From Pseudophaeomoniella oleicola (taxonomy: Eukaryota; Ascomycota; Eurotiomycetes; Phaeomoniellales; Phaeomoniellaceae), in assembly GCA_003868215.1 (NCBI GenBank), contig QWDQ01000015.1, positions 428,387 to 492,386 on the forward strand: a DNA stretch of 64,000 nucleotides, read 5' to 3'. Shown here piece after piece: positions 42,947 through 54,292 of the stretch. The notes under the pieces were generated by a model. The model saw nothing but the letters and a program-made list of their open reading frames with translations, had not been told where the DNA came from and made no database searches. The translations under genes and the position numbers were made by a program. Within the stretch, counting starts at the first letter, position 1. Every line of letters starts with the position of its first letter.

Positions 42947-43669
42947 ATGGAGCTTATACGACCTCTTACCCAGCTACGCGCTTCCACACTCGTCGCCAGG
43001 CGACCCAAACCGACTTGTTACCAGTGCAAGCAGATTCTATCGAGTATTTCAAATTTTGATTCAGGAAGACCTGCGCCCAAGGCCTTTTCAACATTCTCGA
43101 GATTATCTGCGGAAAATCGGCCTGCACCTGAAAGTTCGTCCGACCCTGCAGAGAGCAGCTCTGTCACCCCAGAAGCCGACTCAACGAGTGAAAGCTCGCC
43201 TACCCGGGTGGTTTCCAATGCAACAAATTACGCGTTCTTAAGCAAGATAACCGGCGGAACGAAGCGCCCAGACGTCAAAGGCGCGGCGGACGATATTTTT
43301 GGCCTACGTCGCAAAAGGTCAGCAGAAGGAGTATCACTAGCTCAAAGCCTTCTTGATCAGATGAAGAGCAGGGAAGACAATGGCATGCACGATGTCGAGA
43401 GCAACATTAGACTACGATTGAAACCCGCACTAGGAAGGACCAGACCGGTAGATGCCGCAACCGGATCAGATCTCGGGGTCGCTATCTCAGCTTTAGAGGG
43501 TGCATGCAACCGAAACAGTATCAGGAATGATGAGCGCAAACAGAAATATCACGTCCGTCGTGGCCAACTGAAGAAGACTATGAAGTCACTCAGATGGAGA
43601 CGCCTGTTTAAAGAAGGTTTCGTTCAGGAAGTCGGGCGCATTCAAAGGATGCGACGACAAGGGTGGTAG
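42947..43669 (+). CDS. mrp21: Mitochondrial small-subunit ribosomal protein bS21m
   Basis: Single exon, 240 aa, starting at the ATG 42947. The N-terminus (M-E-L-I-R-P-L-T-Q-L-R-A-S-T-L-V-A-R-R) has the make-up of a mitochondrial targeting sequence. A Ser/Glu/Pro-rich linker (about 60-110) follows. The C-terminal third carries the S21 domain: A-C-N-R-N-S-I-R-N-D-E-R-K-Q, then R-W-R-R-L-F-K-E-G-F and a basic end, matching the short bacterial S21 protein. It belongs to the mitochondrial 37S subunit. Upstream frame up to 42887 is open but its first codon is not ATG. Confidence 0.88.
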   Translation: MELIRPLTQLRASTLVARRPKPTCYQCKQILSSISNFDSGRPAPKAFSTFSRLSAENRPAPESSSDPAESSSVTPEADSTSESSPTRVVSNATNYAFLSKITGGTKRPDVKGAADDIFGLRRKRSAEGVSLAQSLLDQMKSREDNGMHDVESNIRLRLKPALGRTRPVDAATGSDLGVAISALEGACNRNSIRNDERKQKYHVRRGQLKKTMKSLRWRRLFKEGFVQEVGRIQRMRRQGW

Positions 43670-45773
43670 TCGGTCAGACTTCCCCTGAGATCGAACTGTT
43701 TTTCCATACCCGCGGGCCTTCAGTGTCCTCTACGTTGCCGCCTTTCCACATCACCTGCAACCATTCGATGCCTTTTGGAAGGTGCGTTATTCTCTCACAT
43801 ATCTGGTGTTGCACTCAGGTGAGCAGAAGATCTTCCTCTCTGCTATTGTTCGATATACTGCTAGGAGCATTTGGCATCACTGGACTAGGAATAAACTTCG
43901 TAACAAATGGCGCCTTTTGTGTATTATATATGTATGGGAAGAAGGGAAGCGACCCTCATGCTGGGCAGAACAGAGGAAGCGGCCGCCCTTTTCATATCGC
44001 GTGGATCATGTTTGCTGGAGATCCTTGCATGGTTGGTCGGATTTCACTGTATATAAGTAAAATTGCAAGCGAGAGCACAATGCATTTGTACGACTTCTCC
44101 GACAAGCAATCATCGAATTTGAAATCGTCGGTATGGCTTGAGACGCATGCCAATACAGGAAGCCTGGTGATAGTGGTTGAAGAAGATGTTTGTATGTGAG
44201 ACGGGCATAGAGCACCGAGGTGAGCTCTTTCGCCTGGGCTTCTGAGTTAGCAGAAGTAATTAGTACATACACGGCACATATGCCATGGCCGGGTTTCCTT
44301 GGACTGCTTGTAGCGATGGGAATACGAGCAGCGATGAGTCAGGTGGGAGAGAAAGGAATACAACTAGTGAATCTCAACCAGCCTCTGGCATAATTACAGA
44401 AACTCACAATGGTTCAATCATCACAATTGTATTTACCAGGCGTTAATTGCAGGTACAATTAGATTCTTGTCTATCTCAGTCAACATCAGCGGTATAGACT
44501 ACCTACTTTTTCCGCCATCGTCCTAGGCAACTGTGAAGCCTGAGACCTGGGGTTCCATTGCTCTGATCTTGATCAGCAGTCATACCGTGGATGGGCTGAT
44601 GTTCTCTGAAGGGTCTATGTACTACGGTAGGGTACGATCTAGGGTACCCTTGCCGTGGCGCAGTGTAGATACTAGGTAGTAGCAAATAGTGGGAGACACC
44701 ATAGCAAACGAACAGAAGATCCTACGTAGTACTTAGTAGAAGGTGATAATTATAGCGAAAATGGTCAATGCCAATGCAACCCGCAAGTGAAACCTGGGTG
44801 GCCTTGATTCATTGGTAAGGGCGTCATGCAATTTATGATGCATACCGCTCTCTGCCGTCGAACCGTATGGATATCTTGAAGTAGAGATGTATCATACTAT
44901 GAGACAGATGTGGAATTGACACGGTCTGATTCTTTTTCCAACCCCCAGATCTATACCCACTTCTATCAAACACAATGGAATGTGTAACAAGTTTTTGAAT
45001 GGCCATTGCTTGCAGCTGGTTAACCGACAAGCCCGAGCCGCTCTTCTACAGAACCTCAGAGCGATCAGTTGCCCGAATGGACAGCAGCGCGCCAATTTAA
45101 CGAAAATACGTTGTACTAAAAGTAGACTACGCGAGCAAGGCTCGTACTATGTAGTAAGATCGTTTTCTCACCCAGCGAAAATAAGAGGCTACCCTCGCCT
45201 ACTCAGCCGGCTTTGGCAACTCGCCGGTTTTAGCCCAACCAACTAACTTTGGAGGTAACTTACTAACTTGCACACGCACACCTCCCTCCTCTAAGCCTTT
45301 TCTCCCTTGAGCAACATGCCCCCAAGACAACCCAAGCCAAGCTGAGAAGAAAGAAAGTCACCATCGAGTACGAGTTCCATCCTCACGTAACTTCATCCCA
45401 GTGAAAACATACCTGGAGAGAGAGAGACACACACAAGTTACACGCTAGAGTGATCTCCTCCCATTCTCCCCGCCGCCCCAATTCAAGTCCAAGTCAACGC
45501 TTTCATTCCAATTTCTCATTATTCCAGTTTTCATCGACATCGGCACCTGCCCATCATCATCATCAACAACAAGACAGGGGCATCGACGACGGAATCGACA
45601 GCCTCTCTATCATCAATGGTCTCTATCATAACCCGATAAAGGGTTTCTGATACGGATTAGGGGTAGTGTTGGATTTTTCATTGGGATTCTAGGCTGCGAG
45701 CCTTTCAACTGCCAAAGTGTATCGGCCGCCGGACAGAGGCATTGTGTTGACTCCTCGTCAACAACGGCCAAGG
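43670..45773. other. Long intergenic region, no convincing gene
   Basis: About 2.1 kb. It contains partial palindrome copies (CTACGTAGTA at 44722-44731, and TACTATGTAGTA at 45145-45156 with one mismatch) and a pyrimidine-rich leader before the next gene. A 178-codon frame overlapping the bS21m stop has no recognisable domain. Confidence 0.5.
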
Positions 45774-47080
45774 ATGTCTAACTCAACCTGTATGCTCCCT
45801 ATGAAGACTTACTTGCAACCAATGCTGACAGTCGAACAGCTTTATATACCCCTTCTACCACCCCCGTTCTTTCGAGCTCCAGCTTAACCTCCTCTGATGA
45901 TTTCACTTCGTCTTCTGCGTCGATACCGGCCACCACCGCACCAACAACGACGACGCCTCCTCCTTCATCAGCCATACCCAGTACGTCTGCGACATCATCC
46001 AGCGCGTTCGCAACGACTGCGACGTCCTCGACGTCCGCATTCTCCGCAGCACCTACATCCACATCTGTCACATCGGTTGCGACGTATACTTCACGAGTAA
46101 CTGTCACGCCCTCCAGTGGGACAGGATCGCCTTCGGTGATTGTCATCACTTCGACGGAAACCGCCGCTGTTACATCTTCTGGGTCTTCTGGAAATCTCGC
46201 AGCGTCAGCGTCAGTGTCGGCGTCAGCAGCTAGCGCAGCAGCAGCTTCGTCTTCGTCACGTGCCGCTGCACTTGCAGCTTCTGGTGACAGTCCATCGAGT
46301 AGTCACGGTCTTGGTTCCGGTGGTAAGATTGCTATTGCCGTAGTTGTTCCGATCGTGGTCATTGCTGCCATAGTCGTTGGCTTGTTGTTCTGGTGGAAGA
46401 GACGTAAGGCACGCAAGGTGGCCGAAGAGGAACGACGCAAAGAAGTCGAGGAATACGGTTATAATCCAAACAATGATCCGACATTACCGGCTGTCGGAAG
46501 CACTTATGGCGAGACACAGTCCGAAATGACCGAGGACAACAGTGGATATAGAGGTTGGGGAGCTACATCCTCAACACAGCGAAAACCCTCCACGACTTTA
46601 GGCAGTGGTCGAGGACCAGTTGGCATGGCACTTTCGGATACTACGAGCAACGGCGGTCTTGCACAACATTCAGAGGGCAATTCAGGGGATCCATTTGTGT
46701 CAAGTCCAACCAACGATCGACCTATTACTGGGGACTCGGACCCAGTCGGTGCCTTGGGAGGAGCTCCAGTTACTGGCACACAGCAGGATCGGGATATCAA
46801 TCGTGGTCCATCAAATGCATCTTCGGCCTATACTGGAAAAGCTCGATCTGAACATTCAGACGAAGGAGATCGATCGCCTAATGGGGCATATGGATCTCAA
46901 TATTACGACGATGGAGCATACTACAGTGAAGCTCAGCCCCATCACGGTCCATACGGCGATGGGACGTATGGTGCTAGCCAACCTATAATCCGTGATGTGC
47001 AAGCTCGCCGCAACACGCGCATCGAAAAGCCAACCGTATTCCCTCAGCAAGGAAACGCTGGAATTTCCCAAAACTTCTAA
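45774..47080 (+). CDS. Ser/Thr-rich single-pass membrane protein (MID2/WSC-like topology)
   Basis: Two exons, 45774-45789 and 45840-47080, 418 aa. An N-terminal region of about 180 residues is very rich in Ser, Thr and Ala, with no recognisable globular domain. One transmembrane helix follows (I-A-I-A-V-V-V-P-I-V-V-I-A-A-I-V-V-G-L-L-F-W-W), then a basic stop-transfer (K-R-R-K-A-R-K) and a cytosolic tail of about 210 residues rich in Gly, Ser, Asn and Tyr. This is the layout of fungal cell-wall stress sensors (Mid2 type), but no WSC domain is present. A cleavable signal peptide is not apparent after MSNSTSLYTP, so it may be a signal-anchor protein or a 5' exon may be missing. Confidence 0.75.
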
Positions 47081-48898
47081 TTCTTCATTTTATCTCGGCA
47101 AACCGTGCCCGCAATGCTTTCGGCTTGCGCTCCATTCATTTCTTCGGCAACAACGATCAGTCATTCTTTCATTTAGCGACAAATTTGAATTTGGGTTCTC
47201 GTGACCACCATCGTCACAACGCATCGTACACTGTCGACGTACATATTCTGCACCATTAGCGTGGCATTGACGATTCTGTCACTGGCGTCTGGGCCGGTCT
47301 GGGCTTTTGGAGACATATTGGAAGCTCTCATGTACTTACCTATTTATTCGACAAAGGGGTCTTGTTTGTTCTTCGATACGGCCTCAAGTGCCGGGCAATG
47401 TATTATCGACTTTGAGGGGCCGAGATTGACAAGACACCTATTGGGATAATATAGCAATCCTAGGAGTGCGATGTTATTGTAATTGCCATGGGGGATGCGA
47501 TCGATCTGATGTAGCAGAGAATGTCAACCAAAATTTCCCTTGAGTCTTGTGTCCACGTGACCAGAAATTATGGATTGATTTCTTGTGATCTAAAACCGCC
47601 GCTCTACTATCGTGATGTCCAGTATCGGTCGTCGTTGTCGTTTCGTGCACTAGCCGGTCCTTTTTGAAAAACTCGCTGGGTCCGTGAGATGCGTGCATAC
47701 TGTTTACGTGTTAGGCGATTCTGCTAACGGCCCTTTTCATCCTCCTTCTTGCTGTTGGGTGATCTCGGTCTTTGGCCATCTAAGTCACGATACTGTGGTT
47801 CCCGCCTGTCGTGGGCGTGGTAGGTAGGTAGGGTAGTCTACTACGTAGTACAAGATCGGTCCCTTGGATTACAGTTAAGATGCATGAATGGAAGGTATTG
47901 CGAAGCACGTACCGTAGTACTAACGTAAAAAGTGCTTGGCATTGGGGAGGCCTCGTGGGCGACTTCGGACGGACGATTGGTCGACCTCAAGCTTCGAGGG
48001 AAAGGGAAACGACGGAGCATCAAAGGTTGGCTCGCTTCGCCCAACGAGAACCGAATTGATCATAATCAGATGGCGTTTATTGTTCTTATAACTAATTGTG
48101 TAGCAGAACACTGACTTCTGGCCCTTTGTTCGTTAAACCAGAGCTATTCATTGATTTTCCACCCGAGGGTTCAGCTACACAATAACCCTTCCTCCCTCAC
48201 TGCTTTCCCGTAAAGCTTACCTGCTCCTGGGGAAGCTTGGGGCATCTCTGTTCTCACTACGCCTCCCCTTCCTACTTCACACTGCTACCAACTGGATCGT
48301 CTTCCTTTTTGTCAACCAGTCGGAGCCAATTCGACCCGTCAATCTCCTGCAGGACTTGTTTATCGTCGACTGATACAGGGTACATAAGCGCCATACGGAC
48401 ATTCTTGGGTACCTGACCCCCGGCCTGTGGCTCTGGTCTTCACCGAGGAAAAAGAGATATCCTACTCTGACATACTCAATCCGGTATTCAGAGGAGCCAA
48501 CGAGCGACAGACATACAAAGACCACTTATCGATCTGACTAGGGTTCAAGCTGATCAGCAATCGGACAATCAGAACCGGCGAAACGATTTCATGAGCACTG
48601 CTCATACCTATCTACCTCTATCTACCCTGAGTTGCGATATGTGCAGATAGTCCGGTAGTCCTTTCTTCAGGATCCAAATCTCCATCCTTTCCCCTCCAAG
48701 GGCCCGTCATCAGTCGTCATGGGATTCGTTTGGTCAATGTTCTCATGACGTTTCCTGTGCCTCGGGAGAGATTATCTCGAAAGTATTTGTTCGTGATATC
48801 ATAATCTTTGATATTTCAAGTCAATAAAAGCGACCTCTGTGCACTGCTACCCAACCCCCAGGAGAGACCCCTGTCTCTCTTGAGCAACAAGTGTCAAA
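47081..48898. other. Long intergenic region upstream of PHO81
   Basis: No gene recognised. Contains one palindrome copy and a CACGTG box at 47554-47559 (about 1.3 kb upstream of PHO81; the core also matches Pho4/NUC-1-type sites, but one box by chance is likely). A further 82-codon hydrophobic frame lies in the 3' flank of the membrane-protein gene. Confidence 0.45.
47839..47850. repeat. TACTACGTAGTA palindrome, copy 7
   Basis: Exact copy, about 760 bases after the membrane-protein stop codon and 1.05 kb before PHO81. Confidence 0.9.
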
Positions 48899-51800
48899 AT
48901 GTATGTTTTTGCAACGTCCCCTCCCCCCGGCCGAAAAAAATCTTAGGTAGTTTTCTGTTCTTTGATCGTCTCGAATCAGATTGAGGGCAGCGTTTTCCGG
49001 CATGTCCTCTCATTCTGACACCCACTTCTCACCGATAGGAAGTTCGGCAAGCAAATCCAAAAAAGGCAACTGGATCTCCCCGAATACGCTGCCAGTTTTC
49101 TCAATTATAAGGCTTTAAAGAAGGTCAGAATCTGTTTCCATTATCAATGGAACCATCTTGGCTCACCAACTATCTCCAGCTTATCAAGCAGCTGAGTGCT
49201 ACGCCTACCATACCCGCCCAGAATGTCATTCCACCCTCCGAACCCGTCGATCCGAAAGCTGCCTTACGGGCCAATAAAGAGGTCTTCTTTTTCCGGCTGG
49301 TCAGTCCACCGTCGCCGTGTAAAGCTACTCTGGACTGACCACACTGTAGGAGCGAGAGATTGAGAAAGTCAATGTTTCCTATCTCCAGAAAGAAGCAGAG
49401 GTAACTAGTCGTCTCCTTTCAGTGCAGACCAAAATTTCACTGACGTACTGCTAGTTCTCTCTACGACTGCGTACGTTGTTAGATAAGAAGCGTATGATAC
49501 AAGGAAAGAGTGGAACAAACTCCAAATCTTCGTCGGTCTTTGTGACGCTTGTCGAAGGTTTCCAGCAGTTTGATAACGATCTTAACAAGTTGCAGGTTGG
49601 ATGCACCCACTTCTCATTGGAAAAGCTAGCTCAGGCTGACAGCTGATAGCAATTCGTGGAAATAAATGAGACAGCGATATCAAAAATCTTGAAGAAGGTA
49701 AGGGCTCGTTTCTGGCCACACTATTCTCTAAGTCTCACTGACGATGATCCGTAGTGGGATAAAACCTCAAAGGTATGTCATACAGCCGTCGTCAAAAAGC
49801 ACGACCTAATATGCACTAGTCAAAAACAAAAGAGCTCTATCTTCAGCGCGCCGTCGAACTTCAACCTTGCTTTAACCGAGACGTTCTTTCAGACCTATCT
49901 GACCGGGCAACGACAGCCCGATTGGATCTCGAGGCGTGGGCAGAAGGAGAAAACATCCAGTATGATGTCTCAAGGTCGACGGAACGACATGCAGAAATAT
50001 CCGACGAAACCGATGTGGATTTGCAGATAAATCAGGCTGCAGTGTCTGGCAACGTGTCGGGACTGCGAGAATGGCTAAGGAGGTTCCACTCTGCGCCAGA
50101 TGCATCGGCAAGGTTCACTCGAGTCTTCCTTGCTTCAGTCAGCGAAGCTCCAGATGAATCACTGCGAATTCTCCTGGAAACTGGCCTTGTGAACATGTTA
50201 GCTGAAGATGACATCAACGAAAGAAACTGTCTTCACAAGGCAGCAATCTCGGGAAGAGAAGGCGTCCTCCGAGTAGCCCTTCAGGGTGGTGTTGACCCAT
50301 CACGTCCTGATATCTACGGGCGTATACCTTTACATTATGCTTGTCTAAAAGGCAGACTTGAGATGGCGCAGGCTCTCATCCTGGCGGCGCCTCATACAAT
50401 CGACCAGTTCGATCATGATAACTTCACGCCATTGATACATAGTATCACTCGACATCATACGGCGTGCGTGCAGTTGCTTCTAGATCAACAAGCAAGGATA
50501 GATCCTGTCTCTGAGTCAGGCCATATTCCACTCAATCTTGCGTGTCAGCACGGAGCAGCAGAGATTGCCACTCTATTGCTACAACGTGGCGCAAGGCTGC
50601 TTCCCGATGCTGAAGGATTGTATCCTCAGCATCTCGTGGCAAGGTCGGAACAGTCACCGAAACTTCTCCTCATCCTTCGCGACTATGGTGCCAATTTAGA
50701 CCAAAAAGACAAATTATACCAGTGGACTCCGCTTTTTCATGCTGCGAGCGAAGGCCGACTCGAAGGTGTAAGATGCTTGCTTGACAATGGTGTGGATATT
50801 GATGTTCTGGATGAGAAGGACCTGTCTGCTGTGTTCTATGCTACCTGGGAGGGACACCTAGAATGTATGAAACTGCTGTGGGAGCGGAGATTGATCTCAA
50901 AGCACACGAAGGACGCACGGAGGTCGACAGGCTTGGGACCACAAGAACCACCGCAGTCAAACTTCCTCATGGATACCACACCTCTAGAGAGGCCGCACGA
51001 GGCAGACGGCATCCCTGATCTCTCTCTTCCTCCTCCAATCATTCCCCTTCGGCGCTACGGACACAACTTCCTCGACAGCAAAACCTTCATATCAATTTCT
51101 TTCCCACAGGGAACGAAATCAATCCAGTTCTTCAACGAAGGCCGGTATCCAGCTGCACGTATGACGATTTCTTCGAAGTCGTCCGACCTCATCCCTCGGA
51201 ACATCATGCTTCCTATGCAAGAAGATTCAGCCGTGGTGTCGTTCCAAGTCGATAACCTCGCGACTTTTGCGATTGAATTCGAGATCTTCCCAACCTTTGG
51301 CTCAAAGATAATATCTAAAACAGTTGCTCTGCCTGATGTGTTCAGAGCAATCTCAGCAAGCTCCGGTTCATGTTGTCTGCCACTCTTTGATCCTCGATTG
51401 AGAGCCATAGGCCAGATAAGTTTCAGTTTCCAAGTCATCAAACCCTACAGTGGCGTTCCGCTGGAGATTACTCATTTCGCTACCTATTGGAAAGCGACAA
51501 GCGCAGACGATGCGGGTCACGCGGGACTCGTCACTGGCTCAAGTTTAACAGGAGACTACGTCCAACTTTTTGTTCAGCTCACACGAGATTCTGTTCCTGT
51601 CTTATATCCCACCTACTGCATCACTCACGATAATCTTCAAATACCAATATGTCAACTTACGTACGAAGAATTTTCACGCCTTGGAGCAGAGTTGACTGGA
51701 ACGACCTCGGCAACAAAGCTTCAGATCCTCGCGCAGCAAACATCGAATTCACTAGCTTTGCTTCATAAGAACTTGGCGTCGTCCTTCCTTTCGCTCAGAG

Positions 51801-52553
51801 ATACCCTTGCCGCCCTCCCTACCTTGATCCACGTCAACATTACTGCCATATATCCATCACTAGCACAGGAGAGAGCGCTAGGCTTAGGGTCAACACCAGA
51901 TATCAACACATTTGCCGATGCTATATTATCGAATGTTTTTGAGCACGCCAGGCTTTCACGAGAACAGGATCCAAATTTCCTACGGTCAATTGTCTTCCAG
52001 TCTTACAATCCTAATATTTGCACAGCATTGAACTGGAAGCAACCTAACTGTGAGTGGGCCTCAGGCTTCTAATTTACGCTTCTTGAGCGGTTGGGCTAAC
52101 CATATCTCAGATCCTGTCCTCTTGGCCAATGATTTAGGCGATGCGCGTGACCCCACGAGTTCTGAGTTGGTCGTACAAAGTTCTGGTCATCAAAGGATGT
52201 CCATCAAAGATGCTGCAAAGCTGGCCCAGGGCAACAATTTCATGGGCCTGATATGTCGCTCGAGCATACTTGTGAGTACATCGCAATCTAATCGCACTGG
52301 CTCCGTGGCTACATTTTATCTCCACATGAAAGGTATCATCAAGCTTACTGATTTGTTTTCCCAGGAGATGGTCCCGGCGTTGATTGAGACCGTCAAAGAA
52401 CTCGGCCTCGTTCTTGTGGCAGATACATCCGATAAAGCAGCAACGTCAGCATCTTCATCGGCAGATTCCGGGTGGACGAAGATACAGGACGGTATCAACG
52501 GAGTGATGAAAGGAAATGGAGTCTTACGATTCAACGAGACTATCGATATGTGA
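48899..52553 (+). CDS. pho81: PHO81-type phosphate-signalling protein (SPX, ankyrin repeats, C-terminal GDPD-like domain)
   Basis: CDK inhibitor-type regulator of the phosphate-starvation response, known from Pho81/NUC-2. Ten exons: 48899-48900, 49039-49123, 49180-49299, 49350-49400, 49455-49595, 49650-49697, 49755-49772, 49820-52049, 52111-52271 and 52365-52553; 1014 aa. Seen: an SPX domain (M-K-F-G-K-Q-I-Q-K-R-Q-L-D-L-P-E-Y, residues 1-17, to about 190), ankyrin repeats at about 285-515 (G-R-I-P-L-H-Y-A-C-L-K-G-R-L-E-M; W-T-P-L-F-H-A-A-S-E-G-R-L-E), and a C-terminal GDPD-like domain (from about 700). The last one is degenerate as in other PHO81 proteins, so enzyme activity is doubtful. The start codon is split AT|G by the first intron, and exon 7 is just 18 nt. 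Introns 52050-52110 and 52272-52364 restore the conserved C-terminus. Confidence 0.93.
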
Positions 52554-52993
52554 GTAGACACGGGATCAATAACGCGGAGCGAGGATGTGAACAGGAAAGG
52601 GCAACGGGCCGAAATTGTTGAATGCTGAGAAAACAGATCTGATTCTTTTGTCAATATCCATGCTCGTTCGTCAAGCCCCTCCCTCGAATCAGAACGAGTA
52701 GGAGTCGAGAGAGAAGGAAGCGGGTAGAGAAGAGAGGAGAAAACTGAGACGTGATGAACGGCCTGAAAAAGAAAAAGAAGGCAATCAAATCGATCGAATC
52801 TTGCACGAGAGCGACAACATAGAAGCTAAAAAGAAGAGACAATACACTTCTCATATATATTCATCTTTCTTTCTTTCTATTCATCAGTCGGGAACGTTTC
52901 CATCTATTTATGTCCACTCTCATATCCGACCCTTACTTCTTCTATCATCAAAATCATCATCCCCCCCCCCCTCTTCTCACCGCATGACCATGC

Positions 52994-53020
52994 CTAGCTA
53001 GCTATATAGCTAGCTAGCTA
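52994..53020. repeat. (TAGC)n repeat with internal symmetry
   Basis: Tandem TAGC units around a central TATATA, so the block reads the same on both strands and could form a hairpin in the 3' regions of the two convergent genes. Confidence 0.85.
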
Positions 53021-53033
53021 ACGCGCCTCTGCG

Positions 53034-53058
53034 CCTCTCTCTCTCTCTCTCTCTCTCT
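53034..53058. repeat. (CT)n dinucleotide microsatellite
   Basis: About 12 CT units, a dozen bases after the stop codon of the minus-strand Apd1-like gene. Confidence 0.9.
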
Positions 53059-53070
53059 TTTGAGATTTTC

Positions 53071-54292
53071 TCACCACGAAACGACACCTTTCTGCCGATC
53101 GAAGCCGCCGCGTAACTGGGTCGACGGTTTCCGCACTTTTCCCTGTAACACGGTGTATTTGACGAGACCTTCGCAGTCTTCGGGGCGGACGCGGGCGAGC
53201 CATATACATTGCGCGGCGGATTTGTCTTCTTCTACCTGTTCTTCTTTCTGTTCTGGTTTCTGTTCCTCTTCTGGTGGGGTCGTGTTGTTTTCGTTGTATT
53301 TGTCCCAGACGCTGCCCCCGCGGCGGTAGACCATGACGTTGGCCGAGTACTTGTGGCCACCGACGTGGGAGATGAAGTAGATGCCGACGCCGCCGGGGCG
53401 GGTGTCGTGAAGGTCGCGATAGAGGCCGAGGGGTCGGAGGTGGCGTTCGAGTTCTCGGCGGAGGAGAGGGGCGGATTGGCCGCAGCGGGCGTCGCGGGTC
53501 TTTTGGGAACAGAGGAGGATCAGGGCGTTGTGGGGGCAGTCGTGGTGTGGGAAGGGGATTGGTGGTTGAGAGGTGGCGTTGCTGCTGCTGCTGCTGATGG
53601 CGAAGGGGGTGGTGTTTGTTGGGGCGCTGGAGATTACGTGGTTTATTAGGTCGGGGACAGAGGATGGGGTGACGGATTCGATTACGGTGAAGGAGGGGAG
53701 GAGGAGGACGGAGGTCGGTTGGTCTTTGGGTGCATAGGGGGTGTCGGATTCTGGGATGGGTATATTGGAGGCCGAGAGCATTAAATTCTGCAAATTTTGT
53801 GTCAGTAACTCTGTCGCTAACAGTCGATGAACGAGGTGTTGCGGCGCAAACTTGGAAACACATGAAATGACATACTCCATTGGCTGGTTTATGCGCCTTC
53901 CCAATAGCCTCCATAACACTACCCTTCTCATCCTCGACACTTCTGACCCAATCCGACTTCCCCGTCGCAACCAAAACATGTGTACTCCAACCTTTTACAT
54001 GGCCGTACAACTTGTCGTCCTCATCGATCGAGAACTTCGCCGGGTAATGGATCGTACATGACTCGCAATCATGTTCACAGTCCTCTCCGTCGACCGCGGG
54101 ATCGACAACGGGGAAGAGCGCCTTCTCGTTTGGTGCGACCAGGAAGTCCGTGCCGTCAGAGTATTTGGGGACCGAAGTTTGTGATGACAGCGGCGAAAAG
54201 GTGTCTATGGTCTTGCGAAGGAGGGACTGCATGGCGCCGAGAGGTTTACGGTGAGACTTCGACCGCGGGCGTTGCTGCTGAGTGCTGGACAT
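53071..54292 (-). CDS. Sucrase/ferredoxin-like (Apd1-type) iron-sulfur protein
   Basis: Two exons on the minus strand, 54292-53876 and 53787-53071, with an 88-nt intron; 377 aa. The C-terminal thioredoxin-like ferredoxin domain has C232-x8-C241 (C-S-Q-K-T-R-D-A-R-C) and H280-x3-H284 (H-V-G-G-H). This matches the two-Cys two-His [2Fe-2S] ligand set reported for yeast Apd1. An N-terminal Cys-rich patch (D-C-E-H-D-C-E-S-C) comes before. An acidic, Gln/Glu-rich low-complexity segment sits near the C-terminal end. Apd1 relatives are linked to redox homeostasis and drug tolerance. The exact biochemical role here is unknown. Confidence 0.9.

Larger units (their letters stand above)
52554..53070. other. 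Convergent intergenic region with simple repeats
   Basis: Between PHO81 and the Apd1-like gene. Contains a C-run at about 52962-52971 and the repeats listed separately; no gene. Confidence 0.5.

Noticed and set aside
43663-44199. Plus-strand frame of 178 codons after bS21m
   Set aside because: Overlaps the bS21m stop, has no ATG at its 5' end and no recognisable domain or splice structure.
47201-47449. 82-codon hydrophobic frame in the 3' flank of the membrane-protein gene
   Set aside because: Too short, no ATG-led signal peptide and no homology recognised; likely untranslated region.
47554-47559. CACGTG box as a phosphate-response site for PHO81
   Set aside because: One six-base match more than 1.3 kb upstream is expected by chance, and other CACGTG matches occur inside coding regions.
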